Shown here piece after piece: positions 9,532-19,402 of a DNA stretch of 64,000 bases. Origin of the DNA: Mycobacterium seoulense (GTDB taxonomy: Bacteria; Actinomycetota; Actinomycetes; Mycobacteriales; Mycobacteriaceae); assembly GCF_010731595.1 (NCBI RefSeq), contig NZ_AP022582.1, forward strand, positions 3,162,001 to 3,226,000. Direction: 5' to 3'. The notes under the pieces were generated by a model, which saw only the letters and a list, made by a program, of their open reading frames with translations, ran no database searches and was not told where the DNA came from. How positions within the stretch are numbered: the first letter of the stretch is position 1; every line of letters begins with the position of its first letter. Made by a program: the position numbers and the translations under genes.

Positions 9532-10440
9532 ATGCGCTCCATCTGGAAGGGCTCGATCGCATTCGGGCTGGTCAACGTCCCGGTGAAGGTGTACAGCGCC
9601 ACCCAGGACCACGACATCAAGTTCCATCAGGTGCACGCCAAGGACAACGGCCGCATCCGGTACCAACGCGTGTGCGAGGTGGACGGCGAGGTCGTCGAAT
9701 ACCGGGACATCGCCCGCGCCTTCGAATCCGACGACGGCCAGATGGTCATCATCACCGACGACGACATCGCCACCCTGCCGGAAGAACGCAGCCGCGAGAT
9801 CGAGGTGCTCGAGTTCGTTCCCGCCGAAGAGGTCGACCCGATGCTGTTCGACCGCAGCTACTTCCTCGAGCCCGACTCCAAGTCGTCGAAATCCTATGTG
9901 CTGCTGGCGAAGACGCTCGCCGAAACCGATCGGATGGCCATCGTGCACTTCACCCTGCGCAACAAGACGCGGCTGGCGGCGTTGCGCGTCAAGGACTTCG
10001 GCAAGCGGGACGTGATGATGGTGCACACACTGCTGTGGCCCGACGAGATCCGCGACCCTGACTTTCCGGTGCTCGACAAGGAGGTCGAGATCAAGCCCGC
10101 GGAGCTGAAGATGGCCGGCCAGGTGGTGGAGTCGATGGCCGAAGACTTCAATCCCGACCGCTACCACGACACCTACCAGGAGCAGCTGCAGGAGCTGATC
10201 GACGCGAAACTCGAAGGCGGCGAAGCCTTCACCACCGAGGAGCAACCGAAGGAACTCGACGAGACCGAGGACGTCTCGGACCTGCTGGCCAAGCTCGAAG
10301 CCAGCGTCAAGGCGCGCTCCGGCGACGGCAAAGCTCCCGCCAAGAAAGCGCCGGCCAAGAAAACGGCCGCCAAGAAGACCACGGCAAAGAAAGCACCGGC
10401 CAAGAAGGCACCGGCGAAGAAGGCCGCGTCGAGGTCGTGA
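9532..10440 (+). CDS. ku: NHEJ DNA end-binding protein Ku
   Basis: A 302-residue bacterial Ku. It begins MRSIWKGSIAFGLVNVPV, the usual start of the mycobacterial family, so ATG 9532 is preferred to the in-frame codon at 9514. The Ku core covers about residues 1-260. A Lys/Ala-rich tail of repeated KKAPA/KKTA units (from about residue 263) matches the DNA-binding C-terminal extension of mycobacterial Ku. The homodimer encircles DNA ends and recruits LigD (2309-4567). Here the two genes are about 5 kb apart, separated by the polyol operon, instead of back to back. The gene is convergent with pstA. Confidence 0.97.
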   Translation: MRSIWKGSIAFGLVNVPVKVYSATQDHDIKFHQVHAKDNGRIRYQRVCEVDGEVVEYRDIARAFESDDGQMVIITDDDIATLPEERSREIEVLEFVPAEEVDPMLFDRSYFLEPDSKSSKSYVLLAKTLAETDRMAIVHFTLRNKTRLAALRVKDFGKRDVMMVHTLLWPDEIRDPDFPVLDKEVEIKPAELKMAGQVVESMAEDFNPDRYHDTYQEQLQELIDAKLEGGEAFTTEEQPKELDETEDVSDLLAKLEASVKARSGDGKAPAKKAPAKKTAAKKTTAKKAPAKKAPAKKAASRS

Positions 10441-10453
10441 CGCGGATCCCGCG
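10441..10453. terminator. Possible bidirectional hairpin between ku and pstA
   Basis: CGCGG-ATC-CCGCG is a perfect 5-bp GC stem with a 3-nt loop in the 18-bp gap between the convergent stops of ku and pstA. There is no U-tract, which is common for mycobacterial candidates, so activity is uncertain. Confidence 0.35.
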
Positions 10454-10458
10454 GGCGT

Positions 10459-11367
10459 TCAGCGCCGGCGGGTCGCCACGAACCGGGTCGCCCCGGCGAT
10501 CAGGTTGATCACGGCGACCATGATGATCAGGCTCAGCGCCGCACCCCAGATGCGCAGGAAGCCAGCGTGCTCGGGGTTGGTGAGTTCGGTATAGATCAGC
10601 AACGGCAGCGAGGCCATGTTGCCGTGGAAGACGTCGAGATTGATCGACCGGCTGTAGCCGACCAGGACCAGCACCGGAGCGGTTTCGCCGATCACCCGCG
10701 CCACCGACAACAGGATGCCGGAGACGATGCCGGGCATCGCGATCGGAAAGACGATCCGCATGATGGTCTTCCATTTCGGAACGCCGAGGGCGTAGCTGGC
10801 CTCGCGTAGGTCGTCGGGCACCAACCGGAGCATCTCCTCGGTGGACCGCACCACCACCGGCAGCATCAGCAAGACCAGCGCCAGCGACACGGCGAACGAG
10901 CTCTGCTGGAATCCCAGGGTGGCGATCCAGAGGCTGAAGACGAACAGCGCCGCCACGATAGAGGGCACCCCGGCGAGCACGTCGACCATGAACGTCGTCA
11001 ACCGCACCAGCCGGCCGGAGCCGTATTCCACCAGGAAGACCGCGGTCATCAGGCCCAGCGGCACGGACATCAGCGCGGCGACCCCGGCCTGCACCACGGT
11101 TCCATACAGCGCGTGATAGATGCCCCCGGCGAACTGCTCCGGCAAAATCCCGCGCAGCGAGTGGGTCCACCAGCCCATCCGGGTGACCGCGTACCAACCG
11201 CGGTCCACCACGACCGAGAGCACCCAGACCAGCGGCACCAGCGCGATGAGGAACGAGGCGACGAAGAATATCGTCGCGGCGTTGTTGGTGAGCCGGCGCC
11301 GGATGCTGACCGGCCGGAACGCCTGGGCTTTGACCGGCCGGTCGAACGCCTCGACCGGGTGCGTCAT
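10459..11367 (-). CDS. pstA: Phosphate ABC transporter permease PstA
   Basis: A 302-residue inner-membrane permease with about six hydrophobic segments (the first is [20 protein letters not shown] near residue 32). The EAA-type cytoplasmic loop [21 protein letters not shown], which contacts the ATPase, lies near residues 190-210. It forms the phosphate channel with PstC; the ATPase PstB is not encoded nearby. It is the last gene of pstS-pstS-pstC-pstA and overlaps pstC by four bases. By context it corresponds to M. tuberculosis PstA1 (Rv0930). Confidence 0.95.
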   Translation of the reverse strand: MTHPVEAFDRPVKAQAFRPVSIRRRLTNNAATIFFVASFLIALVPLVWVLSVVVDRGWYAVTRMGWWTHSLRGILPEQFAGGIYHALYGTVVQAGVAALMSVPLGLMTAVFLVEYGSGRLVRLTTFMVDVLAGVPSIVAALFVFSLWIATLGFQQSSFAVSLALVLLMLPVVVRSTEEMLRLVPDDLREASYALGVPKWKTIMRIVFPIAMPGIVSGILLSVARVIGETAPVLVLVGYSRSINLDVFHGNMASLPLLIYTELTNPEHAGFLRIWGAALSLIIMVAVINLIAGATRFVATRRR

Positions 11368-12362
11368 CCGTTGACCTTCCCGCCGGCGATCGCGCGGGCC
11401 AGCGCGTTGACGACGAACGTCAAGACGAACAGCGCGAACCCCGCGGCGATGTAGGCGCCGGTGGGCAACGGTTCGCTGAATTCGGCCGCCGCGGAGGCGA
11501 TCTTGGAGGCGAACGTGTAACCGCCGTCGAACAGCGACCAGCTCCCCGCCCGCGCGGCAGAACGCAAAATGATCAGCACCGCCACCGTCTCACCGAGCGC
11601 ACGGCCCAGCCCCAGCATCGAGGCCGCGATGACACCGCTGCGGCCGAACGGCAGCACCGTCATCCGCACCACCTCCCACTTGGTGGCACCCAGCGCTTGC
11701 GCCGCTTCCATCTGCATGGGGGGGGTTTGCCGGAACACCTCACGCGAGACCGACGTGATGATCGGCAGGATCATGGCCGACAACACGATGCCCGCCGTGA
11801 AGATGGTGCCGCCACCGGCCAGCGACACGTTTCCCTGCTTGAACAGGAAGAACCAGCCCAGGTTGCGGTTGAGGAACGCCGCGACGGGCTCGATCTTGGG
11901 CGCGAGCACGAAGATCCCCCACAACCCGAAGATGATCGAGGGCACGGCGGCCAGCAGGTCCACGATGGCCCCGAACGGGCGGGCCAGCCGCTTGGGCGCG
12001 TATTGGGTGAGAAACACCGCAATCCCGACCGCGACCGGTACCGCCAGGACCAGCGCGGTGATCGAACTCAACACGGTCACCATGAACAGGTCGCGGATGC
12101 CGAACGCGAGCCTGCCCGGTTCGGTGGTGCTGAACTGGGCGCTCGTGAAGAAGTTCGCGTGGTTGGCACGCAAGGACGGAACCGCACGAATCAGCAGGAA
12201 CACCGCGATCAGCAGGATCGCGGCCACGATCGTCGACCCGGCAGCGGCAGCCGTCAGCTTGAACAGTCGGTCGGCCCGTCGAGCTGACGACGCGCCCAGC
12301 GCCTTGAGCTCGGGTTTCTTCGGAGTCGACGGGCTGGCTACCGCTCCACGGGTCACGACCAC
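11364..12362 (-). CDS. pstC: Phosphate ABC transporter permease PstC
   Basis: A 332-residue permease. The cytoplasmic N-terminal 30 residues are followed by about six transmembrane segments, including [20 protein letters not shown] and [19 protein letters not shown]. The ATPase-contact loop [21 protein letters not shown] is clear. Partner of PstA in high-affinity phosphate uptake. It overlaps pstA by four bases and follows pstS by only six bases, so the four genes should be one transcription unit. Corresponds to PstC2 (Rv0929) by order. Confidence 0.95.
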   Translation of the reverse strand: MVVTRGAVASPSTPKKPELKALGASSARRADRLFKLTAAAAGSTIVAAILLIAVFLLIRAVPSLRANHANFFTSAQFSTTEPGRLAFGIRDLFMVTVLSSITALVLAVPVAVGIAVFLTQYAPKRLARPFGAIVDLLAAVPSIIFGLWGIFVLAPKIEPVAAFLNRNLGWFFLFKQGNVSLAGGGTIFTAGIVLSAMILPIITSVSREVFRQTPPMQMEAAQALGATKWEVVRMTVLPFGRSGVIAASMLGLGRALGETVAVLIILRSAARAGSWSLFDGGYTFASKIASAAAEFSEPLPTGAYIAAGFALFVLTFVVNALARAIAGGKVNG

Positions 12363-12368
12363 CTCAGA

Positions 12369-13481
12369 TCACGTGATGGCGTTGATCGAAGCCGACAGTC
12401 TGGACTTGAACGAATCCGGGATGGGGATGTACCCATTGTCGGCCAGGCCACTCTGCCCCGCACCGATCGTACTTTCCAGGAAAGCCTTCACCGCCGTACC
12501 CACCTGGGAATCGGGATACTTCGAGCACACGATCTCGTACGTCGCCAGCACGATCGGGTAAGACCCCGGCTGGGTCGGCTTGTAGAAGGAAAGCGTGTCG
12601 AGCACCAGGTCGTTGCCCTGCCCGCTGATCTTGGCCCCGGAAATCGTCTTGCCGACCGAGTCGGAGCTGATGGCCACGGCGTCCGGACCGGCCGACGTCA
12701 CGACCTTGGCCATGTTGAGCTTCTGCGCCTCGGCGAACGACCACTCGTTGTAGGTGATGGATCCCTCGGTGGACTTGATCGCCGCCGACGTGCCGTCGTT
12801 ACCCTTGGCGCCCTCGCCGACGCCGCCCTTGAACGTCTTCCCCGCGCCCTTGCCCCACGCGCCGTTGGATGCGGCGTCGAGGTACTTCTGGAAGTTGTCC
12901 GTGGTGCCGGACTCGTCGTTGCGGAACACCACATGAATCGGCTCGGCGGGCAACGTGACGCCGGAGTTCAGCGCCGCAATGGCCGGGTCGTTCCAGGTCG
13001 TGATCGCGCCGTTGAAGATTTTCGCCGCCGTGGGACCGTCGAGGCTCAGCGAGCTCACGCCCTTGACGTTGTAGGTGATGGCGATCGGGCCGAATACGAC
13101 CGGCAGATTCCATGCCGGCGAGCCGCACCGCTGCTGCGCGGCAGCGTATTCCTTGGGGGCAAGCGGCGAGTCCGAGCCACCGAAATCGGTTTGATTGCCG
13201 TTGAATTCACTGATTCCCGCGCCCGAGCCGTTGGCCGTGTAGTTCAACGTCTGGCCGGGGCAAGCCTGCTCGAAGGCGTTGACGAAGCGGGTCATCGCGT
13301 TGGCCTGGGCGGTCGACCCGCTGGCCTTCAACGTCTTCTTCCCGCCACAGCTGACCTTGCCCGCCGACGAGCCGCTGGTCGCGCTTGCGCCGCCCGCGTT
13401 GTTGTCACTCCCACATCCCGACAACACCAGCGCACCAGCGGTCACGACGCTCAGCGCGGCACCGAATCGGTTGAGTTTCAA
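12369..13481 (-). CDS. pstS: Phosphate-binding lipoprotein PstS (PstS3-like), proximal copy
   Basis: A 370-residue periplasmic phosphate-binding protein. The lipobox LVLSGC at about residues 20-25 predicts a lipid-anchored Cys. The phosphate-binding segments [21 protein letters not shown] and [12 protein letters not shown] are clear. TTG 13481 is selected: it gives the exact length of the upstream paralogue and of M. tuberculosis PstS3 (370 aa), and has AGGAAG upstream. The frame is open further upstream but that part is not PstS-like. A conserved leader in front of both pstS copies supports this start. Confidence 0.93.
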   Translation of the reverse strand: MKLNRFGAALSVVTAGALVLSGCGSDNNAGGASATSGSSAGKVSCGGKKTLKASGSTAQANAMTRFVNAFEQACPGQTLNYTANGSGAGISEFNGNQTDFGGSDSPLAPKEYAAAQQRCGSPAWNLPVVFGPIAITYNVKGVSSLSLDGPTAAKIFNGAITTWNDPAIAALNSGVTLPAEPIHVVFRNDESGTTDNFQKYLDAASNGAWGKGAGKTFKGGVGEGAKGNDGTSAAIKSTEGSITYNEWSFAEAQKLNMAKVVTSAGPDAVAISSDSVGKTISGAKISGQGNDLVLDTLSFYKPTQPGSYPIVLATYEIVCSKYPDSQVGTAVKAFLESTIGAGQSGLADNGYIPIPDSFKSRLSASINAIT

Positions 13482-13665
13482 GTCACTTCCTAACGGTAGG
13501 GATGAAACATGATTGCCGGCGTTGTCCTCGCCGCTGTCCGGCGACAAGCCGTCTCTTGCAGCAAGGAAGCTAACAGCACGAAGGTTAACGCTGGGCAAAT
13601 TGCTGTCGGCCGATTGCCGCTGGCCAGGACGGCTTTGCGGGTGGGCGCACGCCACGGCGAGGTGC

Positions 13666-14778
13666 TCACGAAATGGCGTTGATCGCCGCGGACAATCGGG
13701 ACTTGAGCGCGTCGGGGACTGGAATGTAGCCATTGTCCGCCAAGCCGTTCTGCCCCGCCCCGATGGTGCTCTGCAAAAAGGCCTTCACGGCCGCGCCGAC
13801 CTGGGGGTCCGCGTACTTGGAGCAGACGATCTCGTACGTCGCCAGCACGATCGGGTAGGAACCGGGTTCGGTCGGCCTATAGAAGGAGAAGGTGTCGACG
13901 ACCAAGTCGTTGCCCTCCTCGGTGAAGTCTGCACCGGCGATCGTCTTGCCGACCGAGCCGGCGTTGATCGCCACCGCGTCCGGCCCGGCCGACGTGATGA
14001 TCTTGGCCATGTTGAGCCGTTGCCCCTGGGCGAAGGACCACTCGGTATAGGTGATCGACCCTTCGGTGGCCCTGGCCGCCGCGGACGCGCCGTCGTTGCC
14101 TCGGACTCCCTCACCGACACCGCCGTTGAACGTCTTGCCGATGCCTTTGTCCCAGACCCCATTGGCGGCGGAGTCGAGGTATTTCTGGAAATTGTCCGTG
14201 GTGCCGGACTGATCGTTGCGGAAGATCACCCGAATCGGCTCGGCCGGAAACGCGACGCCCGGGTTCAACGCCTGAATGGCCGGATCGTTCCACGTGGTGA
14301 TGGCCCCCTTGAATACTTTCGCGGCGGTCGGACCGTCCAGATTCAGCGACGTCACGCCCGCGACGTTGTAACTGATCGCGATCGGGCCGAACACCACCGG
14401 CAAATTCCACGCCGGCGAACCGCAGCGCTGCCGCGCCGCGAAGTATTCGATGGGCGCCAGCGGCGAGTCGGACCCAGCGAAATCCGTCTGACTTCCGGTG
14501 AATTCGCCGATACCGGCGCCCGAGCCGTTAGGTGTGTAGTTCAGCGTCTGGCCCGGGCAGGCCTGCTCGAATGCCTTGATGAAGCGGGTCATCGCGTTGG
14601 CCTGGGCGGTCGACCCGCTGGCCTTCAGTGTCTTCGTCCCGCCACAACTCACCTTGACGGGCGACGTGCCCGGCCCGGCGCTTTCCCCCGCCCCGTTGTC
14701 GTTGCTGCCGCAGCCCGACACCATGAGGGCAACAACGCTCAAAACGCTCAGCGCAGCGCCGAATCGGTTCAGGCCCAA
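13666..14778 (-). CDS. pstS: Phosphate-binding lipoprotein PstS (PstS3-like), distal copy
   Basis: A 370-residue paralogue of the neighbouring PstS, very similar throughout (shared [18 protein letters not shown], then SDSPLAP and DQSGTTDNF). The lipobox is LMVSGC. It starts at TTG 14778, aligned with the TTG of the other copy; an in-frame TTG at 14790 is possible but less consistent. The first 27 bases of the 32-nt segment before each TTG match at about 22 positions, so the tandem duplication included the leader. It is the first gene of the pst cluster, with 184 bp to the second pstS. Confidence 0.93.
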   Translation of the reverse strand: MGLNRFGAALSVLSVVALMVSGCGSNDNGAGESAGPGTSPVKVSCGGTKTLKASGSTAQANAMTRFIKAFEQACPGQTLNYTPNGSGAGIGEFTGSQTDFAGSDSPLAPIEYFAARQRCGSPAWNLPVVFGPIAISYNVAGVTSLNLDGPTAAKVFKGAITTWNDPAIQALNPGVAFPAEPIRVIFRNDQSGTTDNFQKYLDSAANGVWDKGIGKTFNGGVGEGVRGNDGASAAARATEGSITYTEWSFAQGQRLNMAKIITSAGPDAVAINAGSVGKTIAGADFTEEGNDLVVDTFSFYRPTEPGSYPIVLATYEIVCSKYADPQVGAAVKAFLQSTIGAGQNGLADNGYIPVPDALKSRLSAAINAIS

Positions 14779-15005
14779 TAGGATCCCCAACGGGAAGGAT
14801 CAAACATGATCGCCACCATTCAATAGCCGCTGCGCGCCGACCAACCGGTCAGCACTAAGGCTAGCGCTGGGTGGATGTTCTCGCAGTGGACGCGAAATCG
14901 GGCGGGGCCGTCCGGTACCGCGTTCGGACACAGTTTCGACCGCCCGGGCCGCGCGGGCCCGGACTTGGGCGCGGGGCGTTACATCACCCCACCCATATGC
15001 AAAAG

Positions 15006-15019
15006 TAGAACCTGTTCCA
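15006..15019. promoter_or_regulatory. KstR-like palindrome upstream of the SDR gene
   Basis: TAGAACCTGTTCCA fits the published KstR consensus TnnAACnnGTTnnA at every fixed position. It lies 70 bp before the SDR start and about 230 bp from the divergent pstS start. KstR is the TetR-family repressor of cholesterol and lipid catabolism in mycobacteria. Whether it binds here is inference. Confidence 0.5.
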
Positions 15020-15089
15020 GAAATGCCGCATCCGAGACGGCGGGGCTTGCTACCGTGTCGGCTGACAACTTGGGCGAAGAGAGGCCGCA

Positions 15090-15881
15090 ATGATCCTTGA
15101 CAGATTTCGTCTCGATGACAAAGTCGCCGTCATCACCGGTGCGGGCCGCGGCCTCGGGGCGGCCATCGCGCTGGCTTTCGCCGAGGCGGGCGCCGATGTC
15201 GTCATCGCCTCGCGAACCCAAGCGCAACTAGAAGGCGTCGCCGAACAGGTCCGGGCCGCCGGCCGGCGGGCGCACATCGTCGCCGCCGACCTGGCGCATC
15301 CGGAGGTGACCGCGCAGTTGGCCGGTCAGGCCGTCGACGCCTTCGGGAAATTAGACATCGTCGTCAACAACGTCGGCGGGACCATGCCCAACACCCTGCT
15401 GACCACCTCGACCAAAGAGCTCAAGGACGCGTTCACCTTCAATGTGGCCACCGCCCACGCGCTGACCGTCGCGGCGGTACCCCTCATGCTCGAGCACGCC
15501 GGCGGGGGCAGCGTCATCAACATCACCTCCACGATGGGTCGGCTGGCCGGCCGCGGTTTCGCCGCCTACGGCACCGCCAAGGCCGCGCTCTCGCACTACA
15601 CCCGGCTGACCGCACTGGACCTGTGCCCGCGCATCCGGGTCAACGCGATCGCGCCGGGGTCGATCCTGACCTCCGCGCTGGACGTGGTGGCATCCAACGA
15701 CGAGCTGCGCGCGCCGATGGAGAAGGCCACCCCCATGCGCCGCCTCGGTGATCCCGTCGACATCGCCGCCGCCGCAGTCTATTTGGCCTCCCCGGCGGGC
15801 AGCTTCCTGACCGGTAAGACGCTGGAGGTCGACGGCGGCCTCACCTACCCAAACCTCGACATCCCCGTCCCGGATCTGTGA
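15090..15881 (+). CDS. Short-chain dehydrogenase/reductase
   Basis: A 263-residue classical SDR. It has the Rossmann motif [15 protein letters not shown] (about residues 13-27), NNVGG (the NNAG position), the catalytic Ser in NITSTMG, and YxxxK as [13 protein letters not shown]. The C-terminal [11 protein letters not shown] is family-like. Same size and neighbourhood as M. tuberculosis Rv0927c. Substrate unknown; the KstR-like site upstream hints at lipid or steroid metabolism. It is followed after 24 bp by a DapB-like oxidoreductase, presumably co-transcribed. Confidence 0.9.
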   Translation: MILDRFRLDDKVAVITGAGRGLGAAIALAFAEAGADVVIASRTQAQLEGVAEQVRAAGRRAHIVAADLAHPEVTAQLAGQAVDAFGKLDIVVNNVGGTMPNTLLTTSTKELKDAFTFNVATAHALTVAAVPLMLEHAGGGSVINITSTMGRLAGRGFAAYGTAKAALSHYTRLTALDLCPRIRVNAIAPGSILTSALDVVASNDELRAPMEKATPMRRLGDPVDIAAAAVYLASPAGSFLTGKTLEVDGGLTYPNLDIPVPDL

Positions 15882-15905
15882 CCCCTGACCGCTGAGGAGC
15901 CCGCC

Positions 15906-16982
15906 ATGGCAATACCCGTCGTCCAGTTGGGCACCGGCAACGTCGGTGTCCACGCCCTGCGGGCGCTCATCACCAACCCGGCGTTCGACCTCAAGGGCGT
16001 TTGGGTGTCGTCGGACGCCAAGGCCGGCAAGGACGCGGCAGAGCTTGCCGGGCTTTCCGATGCGACCGGCGTGCTGGCCAGCACCGACCTGGACGCCGTC
16101 CTGGCGACCGGGCCGCAATGCGCCGTGTACAACGCACTGGCCGACAACCGGTTGCCCGAGGCGCTCGAGGACTACCGACGCGTCCTGGCGGCCGGGATCA
16201 ACGTCGTGGGTAGCGGCCCGGTGTTCCTGCAGTATCCGTGGCAGGTGATTCCCGAAGAGCTGATCAAGCCCATCGAAGACGCTGCGCGCGAAGGGAATTC
16301 GAGCGTGTTCGTCAACGGAATCGACCCCGGCTTCGCCAACGACCTGCTGCCGCTGGCGCTGGCCGGCACCTGTCAGAACATCCAGCAGATCCGCTGCATG
16401 GAGATCGTCGACTACGCCACCTACGACAGCGCCGCGGTCATGTTCGACGTGATGGGTTTCGGGAAGCCGCTCGACGAGATCCCCATGCTGTTGCAGCCCG
16501 GCGTGCTCAGCCTGGCCTGGGGTTCGGTGGTACGCCAATTGGCGGCCGGCCTGGGCGTCTCGCTCGACTCGGTCGCCCAGGAGTACGTCCGCGTGCCGGC
16601 GCCCGAGGACTTCGACATCGCGTCGGGGCACATCCCCAAGGGCAGCGCCGCGGCGCTGCGGTTCGAGGTGTTCGGCATGGTCAACGGCGACCCCGTCGTG
16701 GTCCTCGAACACGTCACCCGGTTGCGCGAGGACCTCTGTCCCGACTGGCCTCAGCCGGCCCAGCACGGCGGGTCCTACCGCATCGAGATCACCGGCGAAC
16801 CGTCCTACGCCATGGATGTGTGCCTGAGCAGCCGCAAGGGCGACCACAACCACGCCGGGCTGGTCGCCACCGCGATGCGGGTGGTCAACGCGATCCCGGC
16901 GGTGGTGGCCGCCCCGCCGGGCATCGTGACGACGCTTGACCTGCCACTGATCACCGGCAAGGGGCTCTACCTGCCCGGGTGA
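15906..16982 (+). CDS. Dihydrodipicolinate-reductase-like NAD(P)-binding protein
   Basis: A 358-residue protein starting with the nucleotide-binding motif VVQLGTGNVGVHALRAL. The fold resembles DapB/homoserine dehydrogenase N-domains, but DapB catalytic signatures are not obvious. Mycobacteria carry several of these, and the position matches Rv0926c. Residues such as FVNGIDPGFANDLLPLAL and AGLVATAMRVVNAIP are typical of the subgroup, which has been linked to lipid or steroid pathways without proof. It has an AGGAG ribosome site before ATG 15906 and probably shares a transcript with the upstream SDR. Confidence 0.85.
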   Translation: MAIPVVQLGTGNVGVHALRALITNPAFDLKGVWVSSDAKAGKDAAELAGLSDATGVLASTDLDAVLATGPQCAVYNALADNRLPEALEDYRRVLAAGINVVGSGPVFLQYPWQVIPEELIKPIEDAAREGNSSVFVNGIDPGFANDLLPLALAGTCQNIQQIRCMEIVDYATYDSAAVMFDVMGFGKPLDEIPMLLQPGVLSLAWGSVVRQLAAGLGVSLDSVAQEYVRVPAPEDFDIASGHIPKGSAAALRFEVFGMVNGDPVVVLEHVTRLREDLCPDWPQPAQHGGSYRIEITGEPSYAMDVCLSSRKGDHNHAGLVATAMRVVNAIPAVVAAPPGIVTTLDLPLITGKGLYLPG

Positions 16983-17102
16983 TTCGGCCGCTCGGCCATC
17001 AACCGCAGACCGTGCCCGAATGGCGGGTGGCGTCCCAGTCGCTGCGGAGTCTTCGGCTAACCTCACTTTCTTATTCGGCCGGATGAATCGAGGGGCGCCA
17101 CG

Positions 17103-18329
17103 TTGACGCAGAGCAGCCAGGACTCGCTGAAAAGCAGTTGGTATCTGCTCGGGCCCGCCTTTGTCGCCGCGATCGCCTATGTCGATCCCGGCAACGTCGC
17201 CGCCAACGTCAGCTCCGGGGCACAGTTCGGCTACCTGCTGCTGTGGGTCATCGTGGTGGCCAATGCGCTGGCCGGGCTGGTGCAGTATCTGTCGGCAAAG
17301 CTCGGCCTGGTGACCGGGCGCTCGTTGCCGGCGGCCGTCGGCAAGCGAATGAGCCGGCCGGTCCGGCTGGTCTACTGGGCCCAGGCCGAGCTGGTGGCGA
17401 TTGCCACCGATATGGCCGAAATCGTCGGTGGGGCAATCGCTTTGCGGATCCTGTTCGATCTGCCGCTGTTGGTCGGCGGCATCATCACCGGGCTGGTGTC
17501 GCTGCTGCTGCTGGCGATCCAGGACCGGCGCGGGCAGATCATCTTCGAGCGCGTCATCACCGGCCTGCTGCTCGTCATCGCCGTCGGGTTTGCGGCCAGC
17601 TTCTTCGTCAAGACGCCGCCGCCCGGAGACGTGCTCGGCGGGCTGGTGCCGCGATTCCGGGGCACCGAAAGCGTGCTGCTCGCCGCCGCCATCCTGGGCG
17701 CCACCGTGATGCCGCACGCGGTGTACATGCATTCCGGGCTGGTCCTCGACCGGCACGGGCATCCGGCGGAGGGCGCGCATCGACGCCTGCTGCTGCGGGT
17801 CACCCGGCTGGACGTCGTGCTGGCGATGGCCGTCGCGGGCACGGTGAACGCCGCGATGCTGCTGGTCGCCGCGATCAACTTGCAGCATCGCAACATCAGC
17901 GCCTCCATCGAGGGCGCCTACTCCGCGATCCACCACACCCTGGGTGCGACCATCGCGGTGCTGTTCGCGGTCGGCCTGCTGGCCTCCGGACTGGCGTCGT
18001 CCTCGGTGGGCGCGTACGCCGGCGCCATGATCATGCAGGGGCTACTGCACCGCAGGATCCCGATGCTGGTGCGCCGCTTGATCACCGTGTGCCCCGCCCT
18101 GGTGATCCTTGCAGTCGGGTTCGACCCCACCCGCGCGCTGGTGCTCTCCCAGGTCGTGCTGTCGTTCGGAATACCGTTTGCGGTCCTCCCCCTGGTGAAG
18201 CTCACCAGCGACCGCGACTTGATGGGCGACGACACCAACCACCCCGTCACGACGGTTCTTGGCTGGGCCGTCGGCGTAATGATTAGTCTGCTTAACGTGG
18301 TCCTCATCTGGCTGACGGTGACCGGCTGA
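17103..18329 (+). CDS. mntH: NRAMP-type divalent metal transporter MntH
   Basis: A 408-residue proton-coupled Mn2+/Fe2+ importer with about eleven membrane segments. The TM1 signature AYVDPGNVAANVS (DPGN) and the TM6 motif GATVMPHAVYMHS (MPH) are the metal- and proton-binding elements of the family. The start is TTG 17103 with AGGGG upstream; the M. tuberculosis protein is about 20 residues longer. The next gene starts at the base right after the stop, so the two are co-translated. A half IdeR-like sequence lies at 17055-17063 but is too weak to call. Confidence 0.95.
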   Translation: MTQSSQDSLKSSWYLLGPAFVAAIAYVDPGNVAANVSSGAQFGYLLLWVIVVANALAGLVQYLSAKLGLVTGRSLPAAVGKRMSRPVRLVYWAQAELVAIATDMAEIVGGAIALRILFDLPLLVGGIITGLVSLLLLAIQDRRGQIIFERVITGLLLVIAVGFAASFFVKTPPPGDVLGGLVPRFRGTESVLLAAAILGATVMPHAVYMHSGLVLDRHGHPAEGAHRRLLLRVTRLDVVLAMAVAGTVNAAMLLVAAINLQHRNISASIEGAYSAIHHTLGATIAVLFAVGLLASGLASSSVGAYAGAMIMQGLLHRRIPMLVRRLITVCPALVILAVGFDPTRALVLSQVVLSFGIPFAVLPLVKLTSDRDLMGDDTNHPVTTVLGWAVGVMISLLNVVLIWLTVTG

Positions 18330-19385
18330 ATGCCGCCCCGCCGGCATGCCTACTTCGCATACGGGTCGAACCTGTGCGTGAAGCAGATGGCGCTGCGGTG
18401 TCCCGACGCGGCCGATCCGCGGCCGGCGATCCTGTCCGACCATGACTGGCTGATCAACCAGCGCGGCGTGGCCACGGTCGAGCCGTGCGCCGGCAACCAG
18501 GTGCATGGCGTGGTCTGGCAGATCTCCGACGGGGACCTGGCGACCCTGGACAGCGCCGAGGGTGTGCCGGTGCGCTACCGGCGCGACCGGCTGACCGTGC
18601 ACACCGACGACGGGCCGTCGCCGGCCTGGGTCTACATCGACCATCGGGTGACACCGGGCCCGCCCCGGCCGGGCTATCTGCCCAAGATCATCGCCGGTGC
18701 CGTGCAGCACGGGTTGCCGCAACGCTGGGTCGACTTCCTGCGGCGCTGGGACCCCTCACGCTGGCCGCGCCGCGCGTCGGCGTCGGGGCCTGCGCCGCAA
18801 TCGCTTTCGGCGTTGCTGGGTCAGGAGGGGGTGAGCGAGGCCGGCCGGTTGCGGTCGCGTTTCGGCTTTCTGGCCATCCACGGCGGCGGGCTGGAAGAGA
18901 TGACCGACGTGATCGCGGAACGCGCCGCCGAGGCTGCCGACGCGTCCGTGTACGTGCTGCGTCACCCCGACCACTACCCGCACCACCTGCCCTCGGCGTT
19001 GTTCGACCCGGCCGAGTCGCCACGGCTCGCCGAGTTCCTCGACCATGTCGACGTTGCGGTGTCGCTGCACGGATACGGCCGCATCGGGCGCAGCACGCAA
19101 CTGCTGGCCGGTGGGCGCAACCGCGCGCTGGCCGCGCATCTGGCCCGGCACATTCGGTTGACCGGTTATCGGGTGGTCACCGACCTCGACGACATCCCGC
19201 CGGAGCTGCGGGGTCTGCATCCCGGCAACCCCGTGAACCGGGTGCGCGACGGCGGGACCCAGCTGGAGCTCTCCCCCCGCGTGCGCGGCATCAGCCCGCG
19301 CAGCCCACTGCCCGGCGACGACGGCCTCTCGCCGGTCACCACGGCGCTGATCCAGGGACTCGCGGAAGCCGCACGTTGTTGGTAA
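18330..19385 (+). CDS. Gamma-glutamylcyclotransferase-like / poly-gamma-glutamate hydrolase fusion
   Basis: A 351-residue two-domain protein. Residues 1 to about 140 are a GGCT-fold domain: YFAYGSNL is the YGSN substrate loop, and the Glu in TLDSAEGVPVRYRR is at the catalytic position. Residues about 170-351 resemble the zinc-dependent phage-type poly-gamma-glutamate hydrolase family (PF05908), with FLAIHGGGLEEMTDVIAERAA and a later SLHGYG. Both domains act on gamma-glutamyl bonds. The gene abuts mntH and precedes an F420-type oxidoreductase, with a CapA-like gene beyond. M. tuberculosis has a shorter neighbour (Rv0925c) at this place. Substrate unknown; the polyglutamyl tail of F420 is one idea. 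Confidence 0.75.
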   Translation: MPPRRHAYFAYGSNLCVKQMALRCPDAADPRPAILSDHDWLINQRGVATVEPCAGNQVHGVVWQISDGDLATLDSAEGVPVRYRRDRLTVHTDDGPSPAWVYIDHRVTPGPPRPGYLPKIIAGAVQHGLPQRWVDFLRRWDPSRWPRRASASGPAPQSLSALLGQEGVSEAGRLRSRFGFLAIHGGGLEEMTDVIAERAAEAADASVYVLRHPDHYPHHLPSALFDPAESPRLAEFLDHVDVAVSLHGYGRIGRSTQLLAGGRNRALAAHLARHIRLTGYRVVTDLDDIPPELRGLHPGNPVNRVRDGGTQLELSPRVRGISPRSPLPGDDGLSPVTTALIQGLAEAARCW

Positions 19386-19402
19386 TTGTCCTCATCTGTT
19401 GA

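Noticed and set aside
8656..10245. 529-codon minus-strand frame opposite the kinase and ku
   Set aside because: Antisense to two strongly supported genes; no domain recognised.
10305..10437. Tandem DNA repeats at the 3' end of ku
   Set aside because: They encode the Lys/Ala-rich C-terminal tail normal for mycobacterial Ku; not an independent repeat element or CRISPR.
17055..17063. GGCTAACCT upstream of mntH as an IdeR/MntR box
   Set aside because: Only one half of the IdeR palindrome is present (about 12 of 19 positions over the whole site), within the range expected by chance.
15351..17936. 861-codon minus-strand frame across the SDR, DapB-like and mntH genes
   Set aside because: Antisense to three genes with clear motifs; Gly/Arg/Gln-rich composition typical of a codon-bias artefact.
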